Shown piece after piece: positions 51,845 to 60,069 of a DNA stretch of 64,000 bases (positions within the stretch are counted from its first letter, which is position 1; each line of letters starts with the position of its first letter). Under the pieces are notes generated by a model, which saw only the letters and a list, made by a program, of their open reading frames with translations, had not been told where the DNA came from and did not search any database. A program made the position numbers and the translations under genes. Source of the DNA: Bacteroidales bacterium (GTDB taxonomy: Bacteria > Bacteroidota > Bacteroidia > Bacteroidales > F082); the NCBI GenBank assembly GCA_017539045.1, contig JAFYHS010000010.1, positions 1-64,000 of the forward strand, read 5' to 3'.

Positions 51845-52420
51845 TTATTCGTAAAAATGATGCTGTTTCATGTATAGAAACGCAGGCTCTGGCATGAAAT
51901 GCCGCATGTCACGACCTTCTTTGACGCATTGACGGATAAACGTTGACGAGATTTCCAAGATGGGGGTCTTCAGCACCGTCACCGAGGGATAATCAGCAAG
52001 GTCGCCGCCATCGTAGCCTTCACGAGGAAACACCAGCAACTCATAGTTATCAAGGATTCTCTGATACTCGCGCCAATGCTTCATGTTCTGCAGGCTGTCC
52101 ATGCCACAGATAAACACAAACTGGCAATCGGGATGTTGCCCTGACAGCACCGACAATGTATTAATGGTATAGGAAGGTGTCGGGAGATGCATCTCTATGT
52201 CGCTCACAAAAAAACGCGGGTCGTCGCCAATGGCCAGTTTCACCATCTTGAGGCGCTCATCGTCATCCAACAGATCTTCCTTCTGTTTCAGGGGGTTCTG
52301 AGGCGTGACCACAAACCACAGTTCATCCAGGTCGGAGAACTCGACCAAATAATTGGCCAACATCACATGGCCGTGATGGATGGGGTTGAAAGAGCCGGAA
52401 TATATGCCTATTTTCTTCAT
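51845..52420 (-). CDS. nadD: Nicotinate-nucleotide adenylyltransferase
   Basis: NadD makes nicotinic acid adenine dinucleotide from NaMN and ATP in NAD synthesis. The nucleotidyltransferase motif GSFNPIHHGHVMLA (residues 9-22) and the second motif LEISSTFIRQCVKEG near 163 are intact. WFVVTPQNPLKQKEDLL and FICGMDSLQNMKHW are typical of NadD as opposed to CoaD. The length is 191 residues. It overlaps gmk by 4 bp and is the last gene of a yicC-gmk-nadD operon, an order common in Bacteroidales. Confidence 0.96.
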   Translation of the reverse strand: MKKIGIYSGSFNPIHHGHVMLANYLVEFSDLDELWFVVTPQNPLKQKEDLLDDDERLKMVKLAIGDDPRFFVSDIEMHLPTPSYTINTLSVLSGQHPDCQFVFICGMDSLQNMKHWREYQRILDNYELLVFPREGYDGGDLADYPSVTVLKTPILEISSTFIRQCVKEGRDMRHFMPEPAFLYMKQHHFYE

Positions 52421-52992
52421 TCCTCTTCGTTGATGAAGGCGCTGACGACCTCCAGAATCTCGCGCTTGGCAGTCTCCAAATCGTCGTTGATGATGGTACG
52501 GTCAAACTTGCCCTGAGCAAACTCCGTTTCCCACTCCGCCTTGGCAACTCGGTTTTCGATTTCCTCCATCGAGTCGGTGCCACGTTTGATCAAACGCTCA
52601 CGGAGCACTTCTACCGATGGGGCCTGGATGAACACCGACAAGGCTTGGTCGCCATAATGTTCCTTGATGTTCACACCGCCGCACACATCAACGTCGAAGG
52701 CCACGTGTTTGCCTTCCTCCTGCATCTGTTCGACAACAGCGAGAAGGGTGCCGTAGCAACGGCCAGGATAAACCTCTTCCCATTCGAGGAACTCTCCGTT
52801 CTCGACACGTTGCATGAACTCCTCCATGCTCAGGAAATAGTATTCGCGACCATGCACTTCTTCGCCGCGAGGCGGACGCGTTGTGGCTGAGACAGAAAAG
52901 GCCATCTCAGGGATGTTGGCCATGACGTGATTGAGCAAGGTGGTCTTGCCTGAGCCCGACGGGGCGCTGAATATCAATAGTTTACCTTTCAT
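52417..52992 (-). CDS. gmk: Guanylate kinase
   Basis: Gmk phosphorylates GMP to GDP. The start at 52992 gives MKGKLLIFSAPSGSGKTTLL with the P-loop at residues 10-18. It is followed by SVSATTRPPRGEEVHGREYY, EFLEWEEVYPGRCYGT and the lid segment RLIKRGTDSMEEIENR. In-frame sequence upstream overlaps yicC and is not used. The length of 191 residues is typical. It lies 1 bp after yicC and overlaps nadD by 4 bp. Confidence 0.96.
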   Translation of the reverse strand: MKGKLLIFSAPSGSGKTTLLNHVMANIPEMAFSVSATTRPPRGEEVHGREYYFLSMEEFMQRVENGEFLEWEEVYPGRCYGTLLAVVEQMQEEGKHVAFDVDVCGGVNIKEHYGDQALSVFIQAPSVEVLRERLIKRGTDSMEEIENRVAKAEWETEFAQGKFDRTIINDDLETAKREILEVVSAFINEEE

Positions 52993-52993
52993 G

Positions 52994-53866
52994 TTATAGG
53001 ATATTACAAACCTGTTCCTTGATCTTTTCCAATTCATCCTTCATCTTGACGACGATTTTCTGGATGTTCACCTCATTGGCTTTCGAGCCCAAGGTGTTGA
53101 TCTCGCGTCCCATCTCCTGACTGATGAAACCAAGTTTCTTGCCTGACTGGTCCTCGTCGCAGCTCTCGTTGAAATAATTGCAATGCTGGCGCAGCCGCAC
53201 CTTCTCCTCCGTGATATCGAGTTTCTCGAGATAATAGATGAGCTCTTGCTCAAAACGGTTTTCGTCATATTGTCCCGAAGTGGTCAGCTCACCGAGGTTC
53301 TTCGTGATGCGCTGCTTGATGACCTCGTGACGGTTCTTCTCATAAGGCTCCACCTGGCCCAGCAGGTCGAGGATGAGCTCCACACGATGCAGCAGGTCTT
53401 TCTTCAGGGTGTTGCCTTCTTGGACGCGGAAACCATCGACAATGTCGAGCGCCTGGTCGAGGGTCTCACCTACTTTGGCCACAAAGGCGTCGTCATAATT
53501 CTCCACAGGCACGTTGAAAATGCCGGGCATGCGAAACAGCACCGAAGCCAAATCGTTGGCAGGGGCAATGCCCAATGACGAGGAGATGGCTTCGATTTGG
53601 TCCTTGTAGGCCTTCACGATGTCTTGGTCGATATGATAGGATTGCGACAGGTCGGTGTCGGTGATGCTAATGACCACGTCCACTTTGCCACGCTGCAATT
53701 TGGCACCAATCCTATTGCGAAAGTCCAGTTCGGCGAAACGTAATTCGTTGGGAAGCTTAACTTGAAGGTCGAGTTGTTTGCTATTCAGAGTTTTGATCTC
53801 GACCGAAATCTTTTTGGTGTTATAGGTCTGCTCGGCAATGCCGTAGCCTGTCATTGAACGAATCAT
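52994..53866 (-). CDS. yicC: YicC/YloC family endoribonuclease
   Basis: YicC family proteins are reported endoribonucleases that influence small RNA turnover. The N-terminus MIRSMTGYGIAEQ is the family signature. LNSKQLDLQVKLPNELRFAE, ending in the C-terminal FNESCDEDQSGKKLGFISQE with MGREINTLGSKANEV, is also diagnostic. The length of 290 residues is normal. It heads the yicC-gmk-nadD operon. Confidence 0.95.
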   Translation of the reverse strand: MIRSMTGYGIAEQTYNTKKISVEIKTLNSKQLDLQVKLPNELRFAELDFRNRIGAKLQRGKVDVVISITDTDLSQSYHIDQDIVKAYKDQIEAISSSLGIAPANDLASVLFRMPGIFNVPVENYDDAFVAKVGETLDQALDIVDGFRVQEGNTLKKDLLHRVELILDLLGQVEPYEKNRHEVIKQRITKNLGELTTSGQYDENRFEQELIYYLEKLDITEEKVRLRQHCNYFNESCDEDQSGKKLGFISQEMGREINTLGSKANEVNIQKIVVKMKDELEKIKEQVCNIL

Positions 53867-53891
53867 ACGACTTTATTTGAAAACAGGACAA

Positions 53892-54962
53892 TTAATGCTC
53901 CACAAAGCCCCAAGCTCTCTTGCCGTAGAGGTCGCGCTTGGCACCCGATGAAAGCATGGCATCTCTTTGGAGATTGATTCTGGATGAGAACACACCAAAG
54001 CCGCCGGTGACATTGGTGTAATCGGGCACCGTTTGGGAGAAGCCTGACTGTGTGTTCACTTGGATGTAGTTGTACAACTCATCGCCGCCAGCGGAGACGA
54101 TGATCTCCATAGGATGATCTTTATCAAATTGACGGACCACATTAGGATGGTTGCTGTCGATGATTGTGTCGCCACCAATGGCTTCCTGCAACAGATTGAA
54201 TAACACGTTCTCGCCATAGGAAACATAATAAATCATGTCTTCCTTGCCCAATTCATCAACACTCTTGGGGCCAGAGGAATAGGACACTGATTTGTCGACC
54301 AACGGACCGCCATTCAAGGATTCCTGATAGTGGAACACCATTTTCACATCATAAAACACCGCATTGTCAGCAGCAACAAATTTGATTTTCTTGGTGTTAT
54401 CGCTGGGGGCAGCCGCAAACGACAGGCTGGAGGTGATGATCTTAAACTCACTGCCACCGACCAACGAAGTCTCAGCAGTAATGGTGTCGTTTCCCCTATG
54501 TACGAAGAGTTTATACTTATACTTGGCGTTAGCACTGTTGTTACCGAATGCTGACTGACCATTATCCAAGATACCATTGGTGAAATAAACCTTCTGGTGG
54601 GGGGAATAGAACACACCTGGCTCCTTGTCGTGAATGGTCATCGTATCAAGCGGAAGCACATCGCCGGTAGGAGAATAATTGCCTCCGTAAACTTCCTTAT
54701 ACTCCACAATATAGGCATTCAACTTGCCGGGATAGTTACACGAATCCTCGATGAGCGCCACTTCGTGAGCGTTGATGCAATGGTCGTTACTACCCGAAAA
54801 AGCACGGTTGATGCGAATGAAGTTGGTGTCCTGCGAGGCATCAATCAAGCCATAGATTATGGGGATGTCCTTATAATCTGCATAGAGTTCGACATCGGTG
54901 CTGCATGCATGGAAACACATCATCGTGGCAAGCAGCGAGAGGGATAAAAACAATTTTTTCAT
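53892..54962 (-). CDS. DUF4249-like lipoprotein
   Basis: A lipoprotein signal (FHAC) precedes 340 residues of beta-rich sequence. The opening DVELYADYKDIPIIYGLIDA is followed by QDTNFIRINRAFSG and later DTITAETSLVGGSEFKI. This is the pattern of DUF4249 proteins, which are often encoded with TonB-dependent receptors in Bacteroidota. No receptor gene is adjacent here. The function is unknown. A TATTTTTG element lies at 54988-54995 on the minus strand, divergent to the glycosidase promoter. Confidence 0.8.
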   Translation of the reverse strand: MKKLFLSLSLLATMMCFHACSTDVELYADYKDIPIIYGLIDASQDTNFIRINRAFSGSNDHCINAHEVALIEDSCNYPGKLNAYIVEYKEVYGGNYSPTGDVLPLDTMTIHDKEPGVFYSPHQKVYFTNGILDNGQSAFGNNSANAKYKYKLFVHRGNDTITAETSLVGGSEFKIITSSLSFAAAPSDNTKKIKFVAADNAVFYDVKMVFHYQESLNGGPLVDKSVSYSSGPKSVDELGKEDMIYYVSYGENVLFNLLQEAIGGDTIIDSNHPNVVRQFDKDHPMEIIVSAGGDELYNYIQVNTQSGFSQTVPDYTNVTGGFGVFSSRINLQRDAMLSSGAKRDLYGKRAWGFVEH

Positions 54963-54987
54963 TGTCCAATCGATTGTTTAGAAAGGG

Positions 54988-54995
54988 CAAAAATA
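54988..54995 (-). promoter_or_regulatory. Bacteroidota -7 element for the DUF4249-like gene
   Basis: Read on the minus strand this is TATTTTTG, 25 bp upstream of the ATG. Confidence 0.55.
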
Positions 54996-55017
54996 GTGAT
55001 TTTTCGCAAAATAGCGC

Positions 55018-55044
55018 TTGACTTCGACAGAATTGTTATTTTTG
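55018..55044 (+). promoter_or_regulatory. Bacteroidota promoter for the PNGase F-like gene
   Basis: TTG (55018-55020) and TATTTTTG (55037-55044) are separated by 16 bp, slightly shorter than the usual spacing. The element lies 24 bp upstream of the ATG. Confidence 0.55.
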
Positions 55045-55068
55045 TACCCATAATACAACAAAAAAACC

Positions 55069-57612
55069 ATGAAAAAAAGCTCTTTACTCTCTTTGTTCCT
55101 TATCCTGGCCACACTAGGCATGGCGCAGGTGGAATACGTTTACGATTTCAACAGCCTCACCGAAGGCTCACAAAACCTCAACGGCCAAGATGGCTGGGTG
55201 ACGCATTACCAGACCGCCGCCTCGTCGCAAGACTTCGATGTCAGCTACGTCTGCGGCTCTGACATGGCTCCTGACGAAAGTCTCGCCATTTGGTATCCCT
55301 ACGGCGGCTCAGGTGTAGGCCGCACGGCTACTCGTAAGGCCTCATCGAATTTCAACTTCAGCTTCCAGAGCGGGGGCATCATGGATCTCGAGATTGACAT
55401 GAACCGCACCTGGTGGGGCAGTTTCTTCGGCGTGGGCTTTGATAGCGACGGCGACGGCCATATCCTGCCCGGCATGACTGATCCCGACGGTGGCGTCTAC
55501 CTCTTCATCAAGAGCCAAGGCGATAGTGGCCATGCCAAGGTATGCTTGCCCGACGGCAGCAACATCCCCTTCGATTACGAGGAAGGCGGCTGGACCCGCT
55601 ACAAGATGTCGTTCGACTTCACGGCTTACGACGGCGCAGGTGCCGTCACGGTGTTCGTGAAGCCCGGCTGCGAGGGTGAATGGATACAGATGGCGGGCTG
55701 CACCAACGTCTGCATGAACCTCACCCCGGGTAGTGGCGACAAAAACGACTACCAAGTTTGGGACGGCATCTTCTTCCACTCACAAGGTGGCACGGGCGGC
55801 TTTGACAACCTCCTCGTGCGCCAGCAACCCGACGGCAACGCCCAACTCATCGAGATGGCTGACATTCCCAACCAACTGATATTCAACGCCCCTATTACCT
55901 TGGAAGCCACCGCTTCATCTGGACTGCCCGTCTCCTTCGAGATGATGGAAGGCCCTGCCACCATCAATGGCAATGTGCTCACCTTGACGGGTGAGACAGG
56001 TGTCGTCAAGTTCAAAGCCACGCAGGCTGGCGATGCCAACTGGCTACCTGCCCCTGATGTGGTGAAGTCTTTTGAGGTGGTAGATCCATATGCTTATGAA
56101 CCTGAAGTGAAAATCCGTCGACCTTATGAAGGCACCAAGGTCTATTTGGATGACATTCACCCTGTTATGATCGTCGTTTCAGCCTATATCGAACATCCTG
56201 AGGTAATCAAGTTCACTGATGTTACGGCGAGCATTGATGGACAAGAGATTGCCCTCCAGACCGACCATCCTGAGGACCCTGAAAACGGCTATTATTATGG
56301 TTTTTGGACGCCTTCTGGCTTCGGCGCCTATAATATGACCGTCAGTGTGACGCAGAGCGGCGACAAGACTACCACCTTCAGCAACAGTTTCGAGGTGACG
56401 GACGACATCGATAGCCATTTGGATGTGGTGACCATGCACGGCGACCTCGTCTGCGACCCGACGCATCATAGTGCCAAGGGCAACTATGCCATACCCACAC
56501 ATGTGGGCGCCTTTAATGAGATTATGGCGCACTACGACCACACCTGTGTGAATGGCAACTGCGACAGCTACGACCGCGTAGGCGGCGTGAAGGTGCGCAA
56601 CTACCGTGGCGAGTGGGTCGAGCTGTTCCGCTATATCACTCCTTTCGGTGTGCAGTGCGACGACGACGTCGATGTAAGCGACTATACCTCGTTACTACAG
56701 GGCTTGGTTGAACTTGAGTTCTACATGGAGAGCTGGGGCGGTAGCGGATACGACCCCACCCTGATCTTCAGTTTTACTAAGGGCACGCCCGACTACCTCT
56801 ATGCTGACATCGATGAGATCTGGTTTGGTACTTACGCCTTCGGCGACTACGCCAACCAGCAGCCCGTACCCGTTGTGGATTATTCTTTCAGCGACCAAGC
56901 GCAGTCCGCTAAACTGAAAATCACGACGACTGGACACAACTGGAGCAGTGGCACCAACAACAGCTACAACACGGGCAACGCCGCCGAGTTCTATGAGGCC
57001 ACGCATCATGTTTTGGTGAACGGACAAAATAAATACGACCAGCATCTGTGGCGCAGCTGCTCACCCAATCCGGCGGGCTGCCAACCGCAAAATGGCACCT
57101 GGACCTACCCACGCAGTGGATGGTGTCCGGGCAGCATCGGCATGGTATGGGACTTCGACCTGACAGAGTACCTCGCCGCCGGACAAGCCGAGCTGTTCTA
57201 CCAGTTCGACCCGACCTATCTCGACTACTGCCACCCCAACCACCCCGACTGCGTCGACGGCGTCACCTGCACCGAATGTGCCGCACCCGACAACCCAGTG
57301 CTGCGTGTGGCGGGCAAAGTCGTCTCTTTCAGCAACGACGAAGACCTGCTGGTGAGCGTACATGAGTCCCATGCAACACCCGCTTTCACAGCTGAGGTTT
57401 ACCCCAACCCCGCCAGGGGACAATTCACCATCAGCACCGACTACGGCAAGGGCGCAGTCAGCGTGATGATGCTCAACATGTACGGTCAAATGGTGATGTT
57501 CTTCACCGTGGAAGGCCAACGCACCATCGACGTAAGCCGTCTGCCTGCCGGCATCTATACCCTGCAGATGCTGGGCGGTAGCGTGGTGACCCAAAAAGTC
57601 GTTGTGGAATGA
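55069..57612 (+). CDS. Secreted PNGase F-like peptide-N-glycosidase with T9SS sorting domain
   Basis: PNGase F-type enzymes cut whole N-glycans from asparagine of glycoproteins. After a signal peptide (GMA|Q), residues about 22-260 look like a concanavalin-type beta-sandwich and about 268-345 like an Ig-type domain. A third domain (350-445) is unassigned. The two PNGase F jelly-rolls follow (about 455-750). Catalytic residues of PNGase F are all preserved: Asp502 in CDSYDR (Asp60), Glu554 and Trp556 in MESW (Glu118, Trp120), Glu640 in NAAEFYEATHH (Glu206), Arg682 in YPRSGWCPG (Arg248). The C-terminus is a sorting domain (EVYPNPARGQFTIS). The protein is therefore probably displayed at the surface. 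Confidence 0.9.
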   Translation: MKKSSLLSLFLILATLGMAQVEYVYDFNSLTEGSQNLNGQDGWVTHYQTAASSQDFDVSYVCGSDMAPDESLAIWYPYGGSGVGRTATRKASSNFNFSFQSGGIMDLEIDMNRTWWGSFFGVGFDSDGDGHILPGMTDPDGGVYLFIKSQGDSGHAKVCLPDGSNIPFDYEEGGWTRYKMSFDFTAYDGAGAVTVFVKPGCEGEWIQMAGCTNVCMNLTPGSGDKNDYQVWDGIFFHSQGGTGGFDNLLVRQQPDGNAQLIEMADIPNQLIFNAPITLEATASSGLPVSFEMMEGPATINGNVLTLTGETGVVKFKATQAGDANWLPAPDVVKSFEVVDPYAYEPEVKIRRPYEGTKVYLDDIHPVMIVVSAYIEHPEVIKFTDVTASIDGQEIALQTDHPEDPENGYYYGFWTPSGFGAYNMTVSVTQSGDKTTTFSNSFEVTDDIDSHLDVVTMHGDLVCDPTHHSAKGNYAIPTHVGAFNEIMAHYDHTCVNGNCDSYDRVGGVKVRNYRGEWVELFRYITPFGVQCDDDVDVSDYTSLLQGLVELEFYMESWGGSGYDPTLIFSFTKGTPDYLYADIDEIWFGTYAFGDYANQQPVPVVDYSFSDQAQSAKLKITTTGHNWSSGTNNSYNTGNAAEFYEATHHVLVNGQNKYDQHLWRSCSPNPAGCQPQNGTWTYPRSGWCPGSIGMVWDFDLTEYLAAGQAELFYQFDPTYLDYCHPNHPDCVDGVTCTECAAPDNPVLRVAGKVVSFSNDEDLLVSVHESHATPAFTAEVYPNPARGQFTISTDYGKGAVSVMMLNMYGQMVMFFTVEGQRTIDVSRLPAGIYTLQMLGGSVVTQKVVVE

Positions 57613-57630
57613 TTATTGCATGAATAGATT

Positions 57631-57656
57631 GTAGGGGCGGGATGCTCCGTCCCTAC
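57631..57656. repeat. REP-like palindrome between two genes
   Basis: GTAGGGGCGG and CCGTCCCTAC form an imperfect inverted repeat around GATGCT. The pattern resembles dispersed GTAGGGGCG palindromes seen in many bacterial genomes. It lies 19 bp after the glycosidase stop and may also act as a terminator or mRNA-stabilising hairpin. Confidence 0.6.
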
Positions 57657-57671
57657 CAAACATAGAATGAT

Positions 57672-58406
57672 ATGAAAAAGCATCTCTTATTTGCCCTTCT
57701 CCTTTTCCTCGCCCTTCCTAGCATGGCGCAAGTGGCAGCAGTTAGGCCCCAACATCATGGCGGCCATAACGGCAGCAGCACATTGACCGTAGTCGCCCCA
57801 CGCGGCCTCAGCTTCTGGCTTTTTGTCGACGATGTGTTGCAAAACGAAGACCCTGTACGTTCCATCTGCGTACGCAACCTGTGGAACGACAACTTCTACA
57901 TCCGTGTCGAACTCGACAACCAAGAGCACAATTGTGTGGGTCAATTCATCAACTTAAGGCAATCAAAGACCATAAGCATCGTCCAGTCCAATAAACTCAT
58001 AGGACTTGAACAAGCCCAAATCAACATTCGCCCTGAGCTCACCATGGATTTGATCACCCAACAGCCCATGACGGTCGGCAACGGGCAGCATCCCATCATG
58101 CCCATCCCTCCCATGCCGATGGGTATGAATCCCCACGACTATGAGAGTGCCTGCCAAATCATCGCCAAGGAGTCGTTCGACAGTTCAAAGCTCACCGTAG
58201 CCAAGCAGGCCGTTTCGGGCAACCCGATGACGGCGAGCCAAATCCTCGGCATATGCAAGATGTTCTCCTTCGAGAGCAATAAGCTGGAGTTTGCAAAATA
58301 TGCATACCCATACTGCACCGAGCCTAACAAATACTTTTTACTAAACGACGCCTTCAGCTATGAGTCGTCGAAACGCGAGCTTGACGAATACGTCAGGAAA
58401 TACTGA
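57672..58406 (+). CDS. DUF4476-domain secreted protein
   Basis: After a signal peptide (SMA|Q) an N-terminal beta domain (about 35-115: STLTVVAPRGLSFWLFVDDV, then FYIRVELDNQEHNC) is linked by a proline/methionine-rich stretch. A DUF4476 helical domain covers about residues 155-244: ACQIIAKESFDSSKLTVAKQ, then MTASQILGICKMFSFESNKL. The family has no known function but is frequent in Bacteroidota periplasmic or surface proteins. It lies 59 bp after the glycosidase gene and may be co-transcribed. It ends at a strong terminator. Confidence 0.9.
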   Translation: MKKHLLFALLLFLALPSMAQVAAVRPQHHGGHNGSSTLTVVAPRGLSFWLFVDDVLQNEDPVRSICVRNLWNDNFYIRVELDNQEHNCVGQFINLRQSKTISIVQSNKLIGLEQAQINIRPELTMDLITQQPMTVGNGQHPIMPIPPMPMGMNPHDYESACQIIAKESFDSSKLTVAKQAVSGNPMTASQILGICKMFSFESNKLEFAKYAYPYCTEPNKYFLLNDAFSYESSKRELDEYVRKY

Positions 58407-58420
58407 TAGACACAAAAAAA

Positions 58421-58447
58421 AGACCGCATCGCTGCGGTCTTTTTTTA
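58421..58447. terminator. Bidirectional intrinsic terminator
   Basis: AGACCGCA, loop TCGC, TGCGGTCT, with A and T runs on the two sides. It separates the DUF4476 gene from the convergent barrel gene. Confidence 0.9.
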
Positions 58448-58463
58448 TCAAGTTAAGCTTGTC

Positions 58464-58922
58464 TTAGAATCTGTAACGGATACCAAGAGCGCCAGCATAG
58501 CCAAATCCGCTTGCCGCACCAAGGACATCCCATTGCGGACGAGCATCAATGGTAATTTGGAAAGGCACGGCTTGGAAGTTGTACTCTAAGCCAACCTGAG
58601 CCAAGAAACCAAGGCCGAGGTTGCCATCGTTGTAACCATCCCAGAAACCAGCATTGGCGCCGACACCGGCGAACCAACCGAGGTTTTCGACCAGGCCACC
58701 CATCCACTGATAGACAGCGGAGATGTTGTAGTAGCCATAGTGCTCGTGGGTGTTCCAACCCAGATCAAGTTCCAAACGGTTGTTGGCGTTGAAGCCATGC
58801 TGCCATGAGAGTTCAGCACCATAGCTGCTACCAAAAGCGCCACGAACACCAATCCAGTTCTGTGCATTCACGGCAAAGCTCAGGCCGAGAACAGCAACCA
58901 AAAGAAGCATTACTTTCTTCAT
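58464..58922 (-). CDS. Small outer membrane beta-barrel protein
   Basis: The 152-residue protein has a signal peptide (AVNA|Q) and glycine/aromatic-rich strands throughout: NWIGVRGAFGSSYGAELSWQ, then HEHYGYYNISAVYQWMGG, ending GYAGALGIRYRF with a terminal Phe. This fits an eight-stranded OmpA/OmpX-like barrel. No ligand or function can be inferred. A promoter element lies at 58986-58993. Confidence 0.83.
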   Translation of the reverse strand: MKKVMLLLVAVLGLSFAVNAQNWIGVRGAFGSSYGAELSWQHGFNANNRLELDLGWNTHEHYGYYNISAVYQWMGGLVENLGWFAGVGANAGFWDGYNDGNLGLGFLAQVGLEYNFQAVPFQITIDARPQWDVLGAASGFGYAGALGIRYRF

Positions 58923-58985
58923 TGTGTGTAATTTTAGGTTAGTAATTAATTATTATAAGGTTGTTTTTTATCCGATTTAACTCTG

Positions 58986-58993
58986 CAAAGATA
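58986..58993 (-). promoter_or_regulatory. Bacteroidota -7 element for the small barrel gene
   Basis: Read on the minus strand this is TATCTTTG, giving a leader of about 55-60 nt. Confidence 0.55.
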
Positions 58994-59029
58994 TAAAAAA
59001 AATGAAAAACGAAAGTCAATTGTGTTTTT

Positions 59030-60037
59030 TCATTCCTCATACACGACATGCAGCAACACATCACCCACCATGCCAAGAGTGGTCTTGTCGATGTTTTCAA
59101 TATTGTCGTTCAAGGTGTGCCACACCTCGGGGAAGCATTCGTTGCTACTCTCGGGCTGCAAATCGATGATGTCGATAGTAGGGATACCCGCGATTTGGTT
59201 CATCGGCACATGGTCGTCGCTAATCAAGGCACCCAATTCGTTAGTGAAATATGGGCGATAACCTAAATCAGCAGCCCTACGCCACACCTTGTTGCTCACC
59301 CAAGCGGCATAGCCTTGCGAATAGTATTCCTTGGGAAAAGTGGGGTTGCTACCACCCACCATATCCAGCAGAATGCCATAATAAGCCTTGTAGCCATACA
59401 CATGCGGGTGCTTTGACCAATACTGCGAGCCCAGTGCCCAATAATTGACTTCTTCGTCGTAGTATTTCTCGGCTTCCTCAATATGCGGGCCATAGTCTTC
59501 AAGGTCGAAGAGCACGATATCGACACCAAGATGCTCAGGCAGTTCCTGCAGTTTGAACTGACGGGCACATTCCATGAGTACGCCTACACCGCTGGCACCA
59601 TCGTTGGCGCCATCGATGGGTGTGCGGGTATTGGCCGCATCGGGGTCATGGTCGGCATAAGGACGCGAGTCCCAGTGGGCGCAGAGCACGATACGTTTCT
59701 TGGCCTCGGGGTGGAAGACACCGACAATGTTTTGCCCATCAACGCCCTTACCGTTGTATAGCTTGGCGCGGAAGTCCTGCACAATGACCGTATCGGCATA
59801 TTCCCCTAGCTTGGTGGCTAGCCATTGGGCGCAGTTGGCATGGGCTTGCGTCTCAGGCACACGGGGGCCAAAGTTCGTCTGACAGGCCACATACTGATAG
59901 GCTGAGTCGGCGTTGAAGATGGGAACTGACACCGTCTTATTGGGTTTTTCTGAAGTGGAAGACGTTCCCTTGGGCTGCTTGTCGCCACATGATGACAGCA
60001 AGAGAACGGATGCGATAAAAAGGATGAATTTTTTCAT
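59030..60037 (-). CDS. Type II glutaminyl-peptide cyclotransferase-like protein (M28 fold), lipoprotein
   Basis: The start at 60037 gives a lipoprotein signal (LLSSC). The 335-residue protein has the M28/glutaminyl cyclase fold. Landmarks are LCAHWDSRPYADHDP (His121, Asp123), PIDGANDGASGVGVLME (Asp146), VLFDLEDYG (Glu180), YWALGSQYW, YGILLDMVGGSNP, ISDDHVPMNQIAGIPTIDII and the final EVWHTLNDN (His307). These segments match the Porphyromonas-type glutaminyl cyclases more closely than M28 aminopeptidases. Such enzymes convert N-terminal Gln of exported proteins to pyroglutamate. A TACCTTTG element lies at 60058-60065. An aminopeptidase activity cannot be excluded by eye. Confidence 0.8.
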   Translation of the reverse strand: MKKFILFIASVLLLSSCGDKQPKGTSSTSEKPNKTVSVPIFNADSAYQYVACQTNFGPRVPETQAHANCAQWLATKLGEYADTVIVQDFRAKLYNGKGVDGQNIVGVFHPEAKKRIVLCAHWDSRPYADHDPDAANTRTPIDGANDGASGVGVLMECARQFKLQELPEHLGVDIVLFDLEDYGPHIEEAEKYYDEEVNYWALGSQYWSKHPHVYGYKAYYGILLDMVGGSNPTFPKEYYSQGYAAWVSNKVWRRAADLGYRPYFTNELGALISDDHVPMNQIAGIPTIDIIDLQPESSNECFPEVWHTLNDNIENIDKTTLGMVGDVLLHVVYEE

Positions 60038-60057
60038 TTCAGTTTTCTTTTCGGCTG

Positions 60058-60065
60058 CAAAGGTA
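60058..60065 (-). promoter_or_regulatory. Bacteroidota -7 element for the glutaminyl-cyclase-like gene
   Basis: Read on the minus strand this is TACCTTTG, about 20 bp upstream of the ATG. It lies just before the stop of the upstream channel gene. Confidence 0.5.
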
Positions 60066-60069
60066 AACA

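Noticed and set aside
55069..55850. Assigning the N-terminal part of the PNGase F-like protein to a named carbohydrate-binding module family
   Set aside because: The beta-sandwich character is visible but no family signature can be fixed by eye.
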